A stretch of 64,000 bases of DNA from contig CM074860.1 in assembly GCA_037501455.1 (NCBI GenBank), positions 39,628,501 to 39,692,500 of the forward strand, read 5' to 3'. Made by a program: the position numbers and the translations under genes. Below, one piece after another: positions 10,911 to 22,262 of the stretch (position 1 is the first letter of the stretch; the number at the start of each line of letters is the position of its first letter). The DNA comes from Lantana camara. Its lineage: Eukaryota > Streptophyta > Magnoliopsida > Lamiales > Verbenaceae. Under the pieces are notes generated by a model. That model saw nothing but the letters and a program-made list of their open reading frames with translations, was not told the origin of the DNA and did no database searches.

Positions 10911-13900
10911 ATGGCCGGCAGACCTAGACGTGGAAACCAGAACCCCCGCTATGCGAACAATCCCAACGAACTGAACAACGAGCAGCTGAACAATCAAGCT
11001 AACCCACCTCCGGTGAACCAGCCAAGAATTCCACAAGAAGACTTGGTTGCAATCGCCACAGCTGTGGCCCAAGCTATGCGAGTAAACCCACAACCAGTCG
11101 AGCGTGCGAATCCTCCACTTGCTAACACTGGAACCAAGTCCCACTATGAAGCCTTGAAGAGAGCTCATGTGCCAACATTCGATGGCTCACATGATCCCGA
11201 GGAGGCATCGAAATGGCTTAAGGAGATAGAGGACAACTTTGAGTTGATGGAAGTTCCCTTGGATGTCAGACCTAAGGTGGTGGTGCCCTTTCTGGTGGGT
11301 GAAGCAGCAAGATGGTGGGAAGGTATGTCTCCTTAGATCGTGGAAGGAGGACCAATTACATGGGAGCGTTTTAGGGAGGCGTATTTGCAGCATTTCTTTC
11401 CAAGGGCAATTCGACTCCAAAAGATGGCTGAGTTTGATAACCTAGTGCAGCTGCCCGGCATGACGGTGGTGGAGTATTCTGCCAAATTTCACTCCTTGGG
11501 GAAGTACTCACCGACGATCATGGCTGATCCCCTATTGAAGATTCACAAGTTCACCAAAGGACTTAAAAGTCGGATTCAATCAACACTTGCGATTTTTGAA
11601 GCTAAAAGTTTTGATGAGCTATTGGGGGCGGCCATAAGGGCAGAAGCTGATATCCAAAGAAGGGATGAAGAGAATAAATTGAAACGGCCACGAAATGAGA
11701 TGGTCGTGATGCGGGGACTCCCAAAGCAAATTTTCGGTGGTCAAGCTAACAAGAAACGTTACCCACCAAAACAGGCGCCAAAGGAGTTTAAGGAGTTCAA
11801 TGAGTGCAACTTTTGTCACCGTAAGCACGAGGGTGAGTGCAGGTGCAAGAGTGGTGCCTGCTTTCGTTGTGGGCAACCCGGTCATAGGATCAATGATTGT
11901 GCACAGCCCGATCCAAGAGCAAATGGAACTGGAAGTACTAATGTTAAGCCAACCTACCCGAATCAGAGGCCCAAACCTAAAGAGAATGCTAGAGTGTTTG
12001 CACTGACTGAGGAGGAAGCGAATAATGCAGAGGATGTGGTGACAGGTACGATTAACGTTAATAACGTGCCTGCTTTCACATTATTTGACTGTGGTGCTAC
12101 CCATTCTTTTGTGGGGAAAAAATTTACCAAGCATCTTGTTGTTAAACCAGTAGTAGTCGATGTACCTTATAGAGTAGCAACCCCTGCGAACAGAACCTTA
12201 GTTTCGAATTTAGTTTATAAGGACTGCATAATCGGGATTGATGATATTGAACATAGGGCAGATTTAATTCAAATCAACATGAGTGGGTTTGAGATAATTC
12301 TAGGAATGGATTGGTTGGCAAGAAGCTTTGCACATGTGGATTGTAGGGGAAAGACTATAAACTTTCATCCACCAGAAGGAAAAAGTTATAGTCTTCAGGG
12401 TAGTCGAAAGAGTCGAACGGGAAAGTCAAGTCGATTACTGTCAGCAGTGCAAGTCGAGAAAGAAATCAAACAGGGAGCTAACACCTACTTAGCATTTGTA
12501 ACTGATGTAAAAGAAGAGAAGACCAGCCTTAGAGATACCCCCATTGTCAATGAATTCATCGAAGTCTTCCCAGAAGAGCTACCCGGACCACCTCCAGACA
12601 GAGAGATAGAATTCGAAATCAATTTGGTACCAGGACCGACCCCTATTTCAAAGGCACCCCATAGGATGGCCCCAGCCGAGTTAAAGGAATTAAAAACCCA
12701 ACTCCAGGAGTTACTTGACAAGAAGCAGATCAGGCCAAGCGTATCCCCTTGGGGAGCCCCAGTGCTATTCGTGAAGAAGAAGGATGGTTCCTTTCGGCTA
12801 TGTATAGACTACCGCGAACTAAATAAGATCACGATCAAGAACAAGTACCCATTGCCAAGGACTGATGACCTATTCGACCAGTTAAAGGGCGCAAAAGTAT
12901 TCTCTAAGATAGATCTGAGATCAGGATACCACCAGCTCAAAATCAAAGAGGGAGATGTACCCAAAACGGCATTTAGGACTAGATATGGACACTACGAGTT
13001 CTTAGTCATGCCTTTTGGTTTAACCAACGCTCCGGCAGCTTTCATGGACATGATGAATAGGATATTCAAGCCACATTTGGATAAATTCGTTGTTGTGTTT
13101 ATCGATGACATATTGGTCTATTTTTCCAACGAGAGAGAGCACGAGGAGCACTTGAGAATAGTCCTACAAACACTAAAGGAAAAAGAAATTTACGCCAAAT
13201 TTAGCAAGTGTGAATTTTGGCTAAAGAGTGTGGTATTTTTGGGGCACGTGATATCTGAGGAAGGTGTTACGGTAGACCCTAAGAAGGTAGAGGCTATAGT
13301 GGACTGGCCTCAACCCACTAATGCGACCGAGATCCGAAGCTTTCTTGGGTTAGCAGGGTATTACCGCAAGTTTGTAGAAGGATTCTCGAACATCGCAGCA
13401 CCGATGACCAAACTTACTCAGAAGAGAGCAAAGTTTGAGTGGAACGAGGCATGCGAAGAGAGCTTTAAGGAGCTGAAGAAAAAGCTAGCATCAACACCTA
13501 TCTTGGCCCTGCCTTCTGAGACAGGAGGATTCACATTATACAGTGATGCATCCAAAAATGGGTTAGGATGTGTTCTAATGCAGAATGACGAGTAATTGCA
13601 TATGCCTCACGACAGCTGAAGCCATATGAGAGAAACTACCCGACTCATGATCTCGAATTAGCAGCAGTAGTATTTGCACTAAAGATTTGGAGACACTACC
13701 TCTATGGGGAGAAGTGTGAGGTTTATACAGATCATAAAAGTCTTATCTCTTCACTCAGAAGGAGCTGAATATGAGACAAAGAAGGTGGCTGGAATTAATT
13801 AAAGATTACGATCTGAGTATTCACTACCACCCTGGAAAGGCGAATCGAGTGGCTGATGCCTTGAGCAGGAAACCGAGTGGCACGATCGCGACCATGCTTT

Positions 13901-15446
13901 CGAGGCAACTAGAGGCGTTGGAATTGGAAGCGGTGGAGTCCACAGATGCAATCTTAACATCCTTAAGCATGCAACCACCAATTATCGAGAAGATCAAGTT
14001 GGCACAAGAACTCGATCAGGACTTAAGAAAGATCAAGGCAAAGGTCGAATTGGGTTTATCACCCGAATTTCAAATTGGGAAAGACGGAATCCTTTATATG
14101 GATGGAAGATTATGCGTGGGGAACAATGAGGAGCTGAAGAAGGAAGTCTTGTCAGACGCTCATAGCTCCAGATTTTCCATACATCCAGGGAGTACCAAGA
14201 TGTATCGAGATTTGAAGAAACACTTTTGGTGGAATGGCATGAAGAGGGAACTGGCTGAGTATGTATCTAGATGTATGATCTGCCAAAGGATTAAAATCGA
14301 ACACCAAAGACTAGGAGGACTACTTCAACCACTAGAGATCCCAGAATGGAAATGGGAACATATCAACATGGATTTTGTGGTTGGATTACCCCATACTCGC
14401 CAAGGATGCGACGTTATCTGGGTAATTGTAGACCGTCTCACAAAAACCGCACATTTTCTAGCGATAAGATCAACGTACACCCTAGATAAGCTCGCTGCAC
14501 TATATGTGGACAATATAGTGAGACTACATGGTGTCCATGTGAGCATCATTTCAGATCGTGACCCCCGATTCACTTCACGATTTTGGAAGAGCCTCCAAGA
14601 AGAATGGGGACAAAAGTGGAATTGAGCACCGCATATCATCCACAAACGGATGGTCAGTCTGAAAGGACAATCCAGACACTAGAAGATATGCTTCGGGCGT
14701 GCGTGCTAGAGTTTAAAGGAAATTGGGGAGACTACCTAACTCTCATAGAATTTTCTTACAACAACAGTTACCACAGTAGTATCGAAATGGCCCCATACGA
14801 GGCTCTATACTGGAGGAAGTGTAGATCACCTCTTTATTGGGATGAAATAGGGGAAAGAAGGATCACAGGGCCTGAATTAGTTCAACAGACAGTCGAAAAA
14901 GTCTCCATCATCCGCGAAAAACTCAAGATAGCCCAAGACAGGCGAAAGAGTTGGGCTGATGGTAAAAGAAGATCCGTCGAATTTGAGAAGGGTGAGAAAG
15001 TGTACCTTAAGGTCTCCCCAACACGCGGAGTCATGCGATTTGGAAAAAGTGGAAAACTCAATCCTAGGTATGTAGGGCCATATGAGGTACTAAACCGAAT
15101 TGGAGAGGTGGCGTATCGGTTGGCGTTGCCACCAAACCTATCTAGAGTACACAACGTGTTCCACGTCTCACAGCTTCGTAAGTACCTGTCAGACCCAAGT
15201 CATGTACTCGAGCCCGAACCACTATAAATCAGAGAAGATCTGAGCTACGAGGAATTTCCACTTAGAATAGTAGACCATAAAGAGCAAGTTCTGCGCAGGC
15301 GAGTTATCCCATTTGTTAAGGTGCAATGGTCAAACCATACGGAGCGAGAAGCAACTTGGGAGTTGGAAGCGAACGTGCGTGCACGTTATCCTCACCTCTT
15401 CGGAGATTCAGGTACATTTAAGTTTCGAGGCCGAAACTTTTTATAA
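10911..15446 (+). pseudogene. Element C gag-pol polyprotein, broken
   Basis: Starts MAGRPRRGNQ at 10911. Gag runs to about 12000, with zinc knuckle [14 protein letters not shown] at about 11860-11900. Protease [10 protein letters not shown] lies at about 12083-12112 (DCG where DSG is usual). Reverse transcriptase lies at about 12700-13210 with FIDDILVY at about 13099. RNase H has YSDAS near 13540. Integrase has HHCC and core motifs at about 14170-14640, a GPY/F-like LNPRYVGPY near 15060 and a chromodomain-like FVKVQWSNHTEREATWE at about 15310-15360, ending at TAA 15444-15446. Breaks are TAG at 11334-11336, a frameshift near 13590, a small deletion near 13743, a frameshift near 14610 and TAA at 15225-15227. 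The frame is otherwise recognisable throughout, so decay is fairly recent. Confidence 0.93.
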
Positions 15447-15455
15447 GGGGGGGAG
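15445..15455 (+). other. Polypurine tract of element C
   Basis: AAGGGGGGGAG immediately before the shared LTR block that begins GATTTAATGTCCC. It touches the polyprotein stop codon. Confidence 0.8.
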
Positions 15456-17668
15456 GATTTAATGTCCCACGTTTTTTTTCTTTTCTCTTCTGTGCAGATT
15501 TCTATATTACGTACTAATAGGAATTATGGTTATTTTTTTTTATTATATTTAGTGATATATTATTTACTTAAGTATAGTTTGATTATTTAATTAACAAGAA
15601 TTATATTATCGGATAGGATAGAATCAACGTTTTAGAGAGTGGCGGAGTGGAAGTCCCACTACGCAGAAAACCAAGTCCCACTACCAGAAAACTGACCATT
15701 ACGTAGAAAACTAACTATTACGTTTAGGTGTTATATATATTCTGGATTTAGACATTATTGTTGAGGGAGAAAGATTCTGAATGCATTAGCGTTACGAAGA
15801 GAGAGTAGAAGCAGAAAGAGAAGAAGAGGTGGAAACGGTGAAACAGAAGAGGGACAATCAAATTAAGGAGCGCAAGATTAGACTAAGAAGGAATAACAGG
15901 AATAGGAGAGAATCAAGGTTTGTCGATTTCTCTATGTAAGATTTCGGTTGTTTAGAATATGCAGGAAACTGATTTTAGGAGGCCACAAATTGATTTCTCG
16001 ATAATTCTATAAATTTGCAACGTTATTGAGTTTAAAAAATAGACATTGTTAATTCTATCTAAAATATTTGTATTAAATTTATAGATATATTTAAGTATCC
16101 CATAACATACTTTTCTGGCGAAAAATACAACATTAATTAATCTCATATCTTGTCACAATGTTTTGAGAAAAGAGGCTGCAAATCTTTTAACATTTATTCT
16201 TTGATAAATGGGTTACATTTTAGTTTCTTTTCAAATATTAATTTTATTTATCTGATTATCCAAACCTTTTGGTTACGTAATTGGTCGTGAACTATTTAAT
16301 TATTTATGCTCATGGAAAATCTCTCCTCATGGATTAAATATCTAAAATTGACATATCTTTTATTTTATTTTATTTAAATCATCACGGCATCATTAGTAGT
16401 ACTAGTATATATATATATATTTAGTATATGTAAAACATGTTTTCACAATAGTCACTAAGGTATTGAAAGTTGAAACCCCACCCACGTGAACTCTAAGTAT
16501 TCCTGTAAATATGGATATGACTTTGATTCTTTTATTTTATTTTTATTATTATTATTATTTTTTATATAATGATTTCACTAAACAGTGGCATTAGGAGTGG
16601 TTTAGGAAAATAAGGATAATAGTCTATTAATTATTATTTATGTACGAACTAGGCACTATTTGTGGGGATAGTTAGGTTATTATAGTTAGTATAATTAGAA
16701 TATTTATATTATTAAAACCATTGTTATTTGGTGACTAGATCCGCAAAACCGAGATTAGAGCGTTATCAAACGGGACCTTTAGGATTAAGAAGTTCACGAA
16801 TTCGAGGTAAGTGGTTTCCTAACCTTCTATGTTTTCGAAACTGTTTTACGAAATGATATGTTTTGAAAGATAGAATTGCTTATAAAATTGGATTTGAGCA
16901 TGCTATATGTGGCTATATTTTACGTGATATGTACGTGACATTATGTTACCAAATAAATGATTAAGAACATGATTTCTAAGATTGTGATTGAGTGCTAAGT
17001 ATGTGTGTGTGCTCTGAACTGGTTCCATTATGTTCTGACCCGGCCACGGGTGTTACAGTGGCATTATGATTCTGACCCGGCTACGGGTGTTACAGTAGCA
17101 ACTCTGAACCCACCTAACGGGGTCATAGTTAGGACTTGATCAAGTATATATGTTGGGAACCAGAAGTTCATGAGCATAATTGTATGTCTTATGTGTATTG
17201 TTATGTTATGTGCTTAACTAGTTGAAAACCTTTCAAGCTATGAAACTACTTGGAAACTTCTTATGAAAATGTATATATATGGTAATGTGCTCAAATCCGG
17301 TAGAGGGTTAGGGGATTTCTTACTGGGCAAGTGTCGCTCATCCCACTTTACACAACCTCTTGCAGAGAACAATGTAGAGAACATTGAGGAAGAGCCTTAT
17401 TGGGGCTGGTGAACGACTAGTATTTCTGCTAGATTAGGAATTTCCAAGCTGTTCTTCTTTTATGCTTTTAAGAATTGTAGGATGATTATATTTGAGACTT
17501 GCATCAAGATTTGTAATAGATAGGTTATGTTTTCCGCTGCACTGCCTTGAGAATTATTTAAACATTTCACTTTGGACTTAGATGCTTTGATTATCGAGGC
17601 TTAGTGTTCTTGAGCCTTTCGGGGCTCAGGTGCATTGCCGTGTTGCAACCCGGAAACGGGGCGTGACA
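15456..17668 (+). repeat. 3' LTR of element C
   Basis: 2213 bp, the same length as 3614-5826 and about 98.5% identical by hand reading. It ends GGGGCGTGACA at 17668, after which the split TRIM LTR resumes with GAGGGGAAC. Confidence 0.92.
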
Positions 17669-17842
17669 GAGGGGAACAAAGCCTCCTTTATTAGGGGGTA
17701 GATACCTTTCCCTTGTTGAGGCCTTTTCCTGGGTGGGCGCCTTCGGGCTTAAATTCCACCGGGAGAAACAAAACCGTGAGGGTGGTGTCGCTTAGCCCAC
17801 CAAAGCGGACAATATCGACAGGTGGGTTTTCCGGCTGTTACA
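17669..17842 (+). repeat. Remainder of the TRIM right LTR
   Basis: 174 bp matching 3333-3506. With 36 bp at 3578-3613 it makes exactly one 210-bp LTR. It is followed by the CAACC duplication at 17843-17847. Confidence 0.92.
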
Positions 17843-19917
17843 CAACCGATAGGCCGTGTCTCCAATTTTCTCAAGAATCTCATACGGACCCAGATAACGA
17901 GGATTCAATTTACCTCCTTTCCCAATCCTTGAGAACCCTTTTCGTGGTGAAGCTTTCAGAAATACTCTATCACCAACCTCAAACTTAAGATCCTTTCTTC
18001 GCCGATCCGCATAACTCTTCTGTCTATCTTGAGCTGCTTTCATTCTTTGCTGAATTATCTGAACCTTATCGATCACCGCTTGTACGGCCTTAGAAGGCTT
18101 CTCTTTCTATTCCCCTCGTTTCACTCCCTCTTGTTTTGTCCAATTCCATTCCTCAAGGTCGAAAAATAAGGGAGATCTACACTTTCGTCCATAAAGAGCT
18201 TCATAAGGCGCCATTCCTATTGAAGCTTGGAAACTGTTATTGTAGGCAAACTCAATTAAAGGCAGCTGCTCGTTCCATGAACTCAAAATTCCAATGCACA
18301 TGCTCTCAACATATCCTCCAAATATTTGATTAATCTCTCCGATTGGCCAACTGTCTGAGGATGGAAAGTTGTGCTGAATTGAAGCCTTGTTCCCAGATTC
18401 TTTTGCAATTCTTGCCAAAACCTAGAAGTAAACCTCGGATCTCGATCTGATACAATACTGACCGGTACACCATGAAGTTGAACAATTTCATCAACATACT
18501 TCTTTGCCAACTTAGGTACCTTATCCGACATTCGAACAGCCATAAAATGTGCCGATTTCGTTAACCGATCTACTATCACCCAAATCCTATCAAAACCACC
18601 TCTCACTCTAGGAAGACCCGAAACAAAATCCATCGCCACTTGTTGCCATTTCCATTCAGGGATCGGTAACGGTTGAAGTAGCCCTGATGGCTTCTGATGC
18701 TCGACTTTCACGGTTTGGCAGGTCAGACAATGTCTCACAAAATTTATTACATCCCTTTTAAGTCCATTCCACCAATAGAACTGCTTCAAATCCTTATACA
18801 TTTTATTACCTCCGGGACGTATCGAATACCCTGAACGGTGAGCTTCTTCCAAGATAATCCTCTTCAATTCATTCGGCACAATAATCCTGTTCTTAAACCT
18901 TAAGAGTCCCATATCATCGAACCCAAAAGGACATTCGGGATCCACCCTAGCTTTCTCAGCTAGTTTCTGAACCTCAGAATCCTCTCTCTGAGTCTCAAAT
19001 AACCTCTGCTGAAGATCTGGTTGTACTGTAATATTCCGAATACTTGCTCTTAACTTGAAAGACTCAGATTCCTCTCCAACTTCCACTTTTACATTAGACA
19101 CACTCGTTTTCCTGCTAAGTGCATCCGCGACCACATTAGCTTTCCCGGGATGGTATCGGATCATACACTTATAATCCGCTAAAGTCTCCATCCAACGCCT
19201 TTGTCTCTTGTTTAGCTCCTTCTGAGAAAACAAATATTGAAGGCTCTTGTGGTCGAAAGGAATTCCATATAAGTAGTGTCTCCACTTTCCCAAAGCAAAG
19301 ATCACTACTGCTAATTCGAGATCATGAGTGGGATAATTCTGTTCATGATCCTTCAACTTCCTCGAGGCATAGGCTATCACCCTACCATTCTGCATCAAAA
19401 CACACCCCAATCCTTCTTTTGAGGCGTCCGTATAAACCATGTATCCTTCAGTGCCTTCAGGGAGTGCTAGTACCAGTGCAGTGGTTAACCTCTCCTTCAA
19501 GAGTTGAAAACTTGCCTCACGTGCCTCGTCCCAAACAAACCTGACTTCCTTCTTTGTCAACCGAGTTAAAGGAGCGACAATCTTAGAGAAATCCTTGACA
19601 AATCTTCGGTAATACCCAGCCAAACCCAAGAAACTTTTGACCTCGGAAGCATTCTTCGGACTCTACCACTGAATAACCATCTCTATCTTTGAAGGATCAA
19701 CTTCCAAGCCCTTACTCGAGACAATATGACCTAGAAAAGCAATCCGGTCGATCCAGAACTCACACTTACTAAACTTCGCATACAACCGGTGCTCTCTCAA
19801 TGTCTCCAAGACCAATCTGAGGTGCCTAGCATGATCTTCCGGATTCCTCGAATAAACCAGAATATCATCGATGAAGATTACTACGAATTTATCCAAATAA
19901 GGGCGAAAAGTCCGATG
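17843..19917 (-). pseudogene. Element A pol: end of RT, RNase H and most of integrase, broken
   Basis: Read from 19917 downward. The RT segment has [15 protein letters not shown] near 19870 and the [17 protein letters not shown] thumb region. RNase H follows ([18 protein letters not shown]), then integrase with HHCC (H...H, CLTCQ near 18735) and core motifs ([28 protein letters not shown]). The GPY/F-type module [12 protein letters not shown] lies near 17900, and the piece stops at YRL where the TRIM entered. Defects are a TAG near 19662, a small in-frame loss in RNase H ([10 protein letters not shown] lacks about four residues present in B), a frameshift near 18283 and a TAG at 18108-18110. 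It continues in both directions across the TRIM and the 19918-24251 LTR. Confidence 0.92.
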
Positions 19918-21628
19918 TGTAAGGCCCCGGTTTTTCAATTTTATTAATATGTCATATTTGCTTTTAAATTACGCAATTAAATTATTTAATTATGTGATTA
20001 ATTATTTTTATTTGTTTTATATTTAATTTTATTATAATTGTTATTATTTTATTTTATTATATTTTATTTTTAATTTATTATTAATTCTAATATATATATA
20101 TATATCGTATTATATATATATATATATATATATTTCTTTAAGTATATATATGTATACGTTTATTTATATTATTATTAATTTAATGATTATGCTAATTATA
20201 TGTTATGCCAATTAATCATGTTTTAGTTAATTAATTACGTGACCTAATATAATTTATTTAATATTAGAATTAATTTATTATTTATAATAAATTGCATGGG
20301 AAATTATATTTTGCATGGGAATTATAATATTCATGCATGGATTTTATTTGAATATGCATGAATTGCATGAAATGTGCCTATTGTCCATTTTGTGTTTCGT
20401 TCTTATATGAAATGATTTCGGATTGCCATGAAATTGTAGTATGTTATAAATATACGTGTTACGGATATGATTTTATGCTCGATTTATATTTTTGAATTCA
20501 TTTGATATGTTAACGGATTTAATTTGTATTGAGGAACCAAATCGGGGGCTAACGAGCACTTAGCGTACCCTTAGTTCCGAATTTAATATCTTGAGCTCGG
20601 GAACTCGGATTCCAGTTCCGTCAACTCCGCTGAACTCGTAACGAAAATTCGAGTTTAGTAAACTTAGCCTTACAATTTTCCTAAGTCGTTTGAACCTCCG
20701 TAATCCAACCGAAACACGAAACGACATTCAACTTGACCTTGCTGTACAAAATGAGCCATATCTCATCCAAACCATAAACAAATTAACCATGGTTTGATTC
20801 TTTAAAACCCTAACTCAACCATCTATCATGACATATCAAGCCTTAACCGAGATAACCCTCACACAATCCCCAAAAACTCAGCCAAAGCGTCTGTAGTCAT
20901 TCCAGTCCCGTAACCCTTCCATCCTAGGAGATTTTAGAGCTCAAATCTCATCCAAACCTCAACCAATAAACAAGGTAAGCTTAGGGTTGTATTATATGTT
21001 CATTTATGATCATTTTCACCCTTTCATTCATGAATTTGAGCGTGGTTTCATCATTTCTGGGCATTTTTTCGAAAATAAGAGTTTTTGGGCAAATTCTTGA
21101 TCTTCATCGATTCTCAATGATTTTGATTGTTTCCAAGCTTGAGATTGATTGTTTTGAAATCCTCATATCATTTATGGTCATTGATTTCGTGGTTGTTGAG
21201 ATATTTATGATATACCATTTATGACATGTTGAGAAAATTCCACATGATTGTCACGTATGGTTGCTTCCTTGTTTGAGCTTGTTTGGGACTGATTTATTTG
21301 TTGAATTCATGTTGTTTTGCTGCTTATTTGTTGGCCTTAACTGAGTTGAATAGTTGGAGAAGGATTGAATTGTTCTTTCCCTGTTTTTCCCGCAACCTGC
21401 CCTGTTTTTTTTTTCACGCTGAATTGCTGTCAAATTTGCTGAGATTCCTTCATGCTTTTGCTGTCAGCTTTCTTGGTCTTTTAGCTTGTGTTGTGTTGAG
21501 TTTTGTTGCCATTTATGCCTTGCTTTATTTCCTTCTTTCTTGCTGGGAAGTTCTGCTCTGTTTCTGCGCATTTCTGCTGTCAACAGAGGCTGCTGCTGCT
21601 GCACGTCAAGGGCGTACCATTTTTGGCA

Positions 21629-21728
21629 GTTCCTGCGAGGAACGGGGGTGCAAACCGGCCTGGGATTTCTGTATCGAGACACGGGGGCGTCTCGGTCCAG
21701 GCTTAGGAGGTGACACGGGGGTGTCACC
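21629..21728. repeat. Palindrome cluster in the 4.3-kb solo LTR
   Basis: GTTCC-TGCGA-GGAAC at 21629-21643, CGAGACAC-GGGG-GCGTCTCG at 21675-21694, and GGTGACAC-GGGG-GTGTCACC at 21709-21728 (perfect 8-bp arms). They lie about 650-750 nt after the donor. Confidence 0.85.
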
Positions 21729-21901
21729 CCGTTTTTCTGGATCCCTTTTGTTGCGTTCCTGGACTGTTACTGCTGCTGTATGTTTTATGCTTGACTGCTG
21801 GGTGTGGGCTGCGTGTGTTTGTGTTCTTGCATGCATGTGTGTGGCTGTGTATATATATATGTATTTGTGTGTGTTTGTTATTTATTTTGCATGTATATTC
21901 T

Positions 21902-21936
<35 letters not shown>

Positions 21937-21987
21937 GCTAAGCATGCATGCTTCCTACGTGCATGAATATACGTATATATATATATA

Positions 21988-22102
21988 TTGTGTAATTACT
22001 TATATCATTTTTCATGCATGGTTTGATTTAATATGTATATATATATGTATTATATATACATTAAATACATATATGCATGCATGGGTGTGTTGTGTGTGTA
22101 CG

Positions 22103-22134
<32 letters not shown>

Positions 22135-22262
22135 GTAATTACTTATATCATTTTTCATGTATGGTTTGATTTAATATGTATATATATATATGTATTATAT
22201 ATACATTAAATACATATATGCATGCATGGGTGTGTTGTGTGTGTACGTGTATATATATATAT
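21988..22262. repeat. 143-bp tandem duplication with AT microsatellites
   Basis: A unit beginning TTGTGTAATTACTTATATC at 21988 recurs at 22131, with (TA)n tracts at the joints. The differences are mostly in the length of the TA runs. Confidence 0.9.

Larger units (their letters stand above)
3614..17668 (+). mobile_element. Element C: Ty3/gypsy Tekay/Del-like retrotransposon, inactive
   Basis: Plus-strand element with 2213-bp LTRs (3614-5826 and 15456-17668), PBS at 5832-5845, gag-pol at 10911-15446 and PPT at 15445-15455. The LTRs differ at about 33 sites when read by hand (about 1.5%). Its interior is 9.6 kb, because a solo LTR (6525-10671) sits in the leader, which also holds an extra coiled-coil reading frame (6031-6480). 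It entered the right LTR of the TRIM between TTGGA and GAGGG with no clear target duplication. Confidence 0.9.
3297..17842 (+). mobile_element. TRIM (miniature LTR retrotransposon) inserted in A integrase, split by element C
   Basis: Tiny non-coding LTR element with 210-bp LTRs (left 3297-3506; right 3578-3613 plus 17669-17842). It has a PBS at 3509-3522 (TGGTATCAGAGCCA, initiator Met tRNA type) and a G-rich PPT at 3564-3577. The 71-bp interior has no coding capacity. The 5-bp target duplication CAACC lies at 3292-3296 and again at 17843-17847. The LTR carries the CCCACATCGGTTGG motif common in plant TRIMs. TRIMs rely on proteins made by other retrotransposons. The right LTR was later entered by element C. 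Confidence 0.93.

Noticed and set aside
21283..21936. 217-codon frame with hydrophobic stretches and cysteines
   Set aside because: It runs into a TA microsatellite that is read as Tyr-Ile repeats, lies inside an LTR and has no family resemblance.
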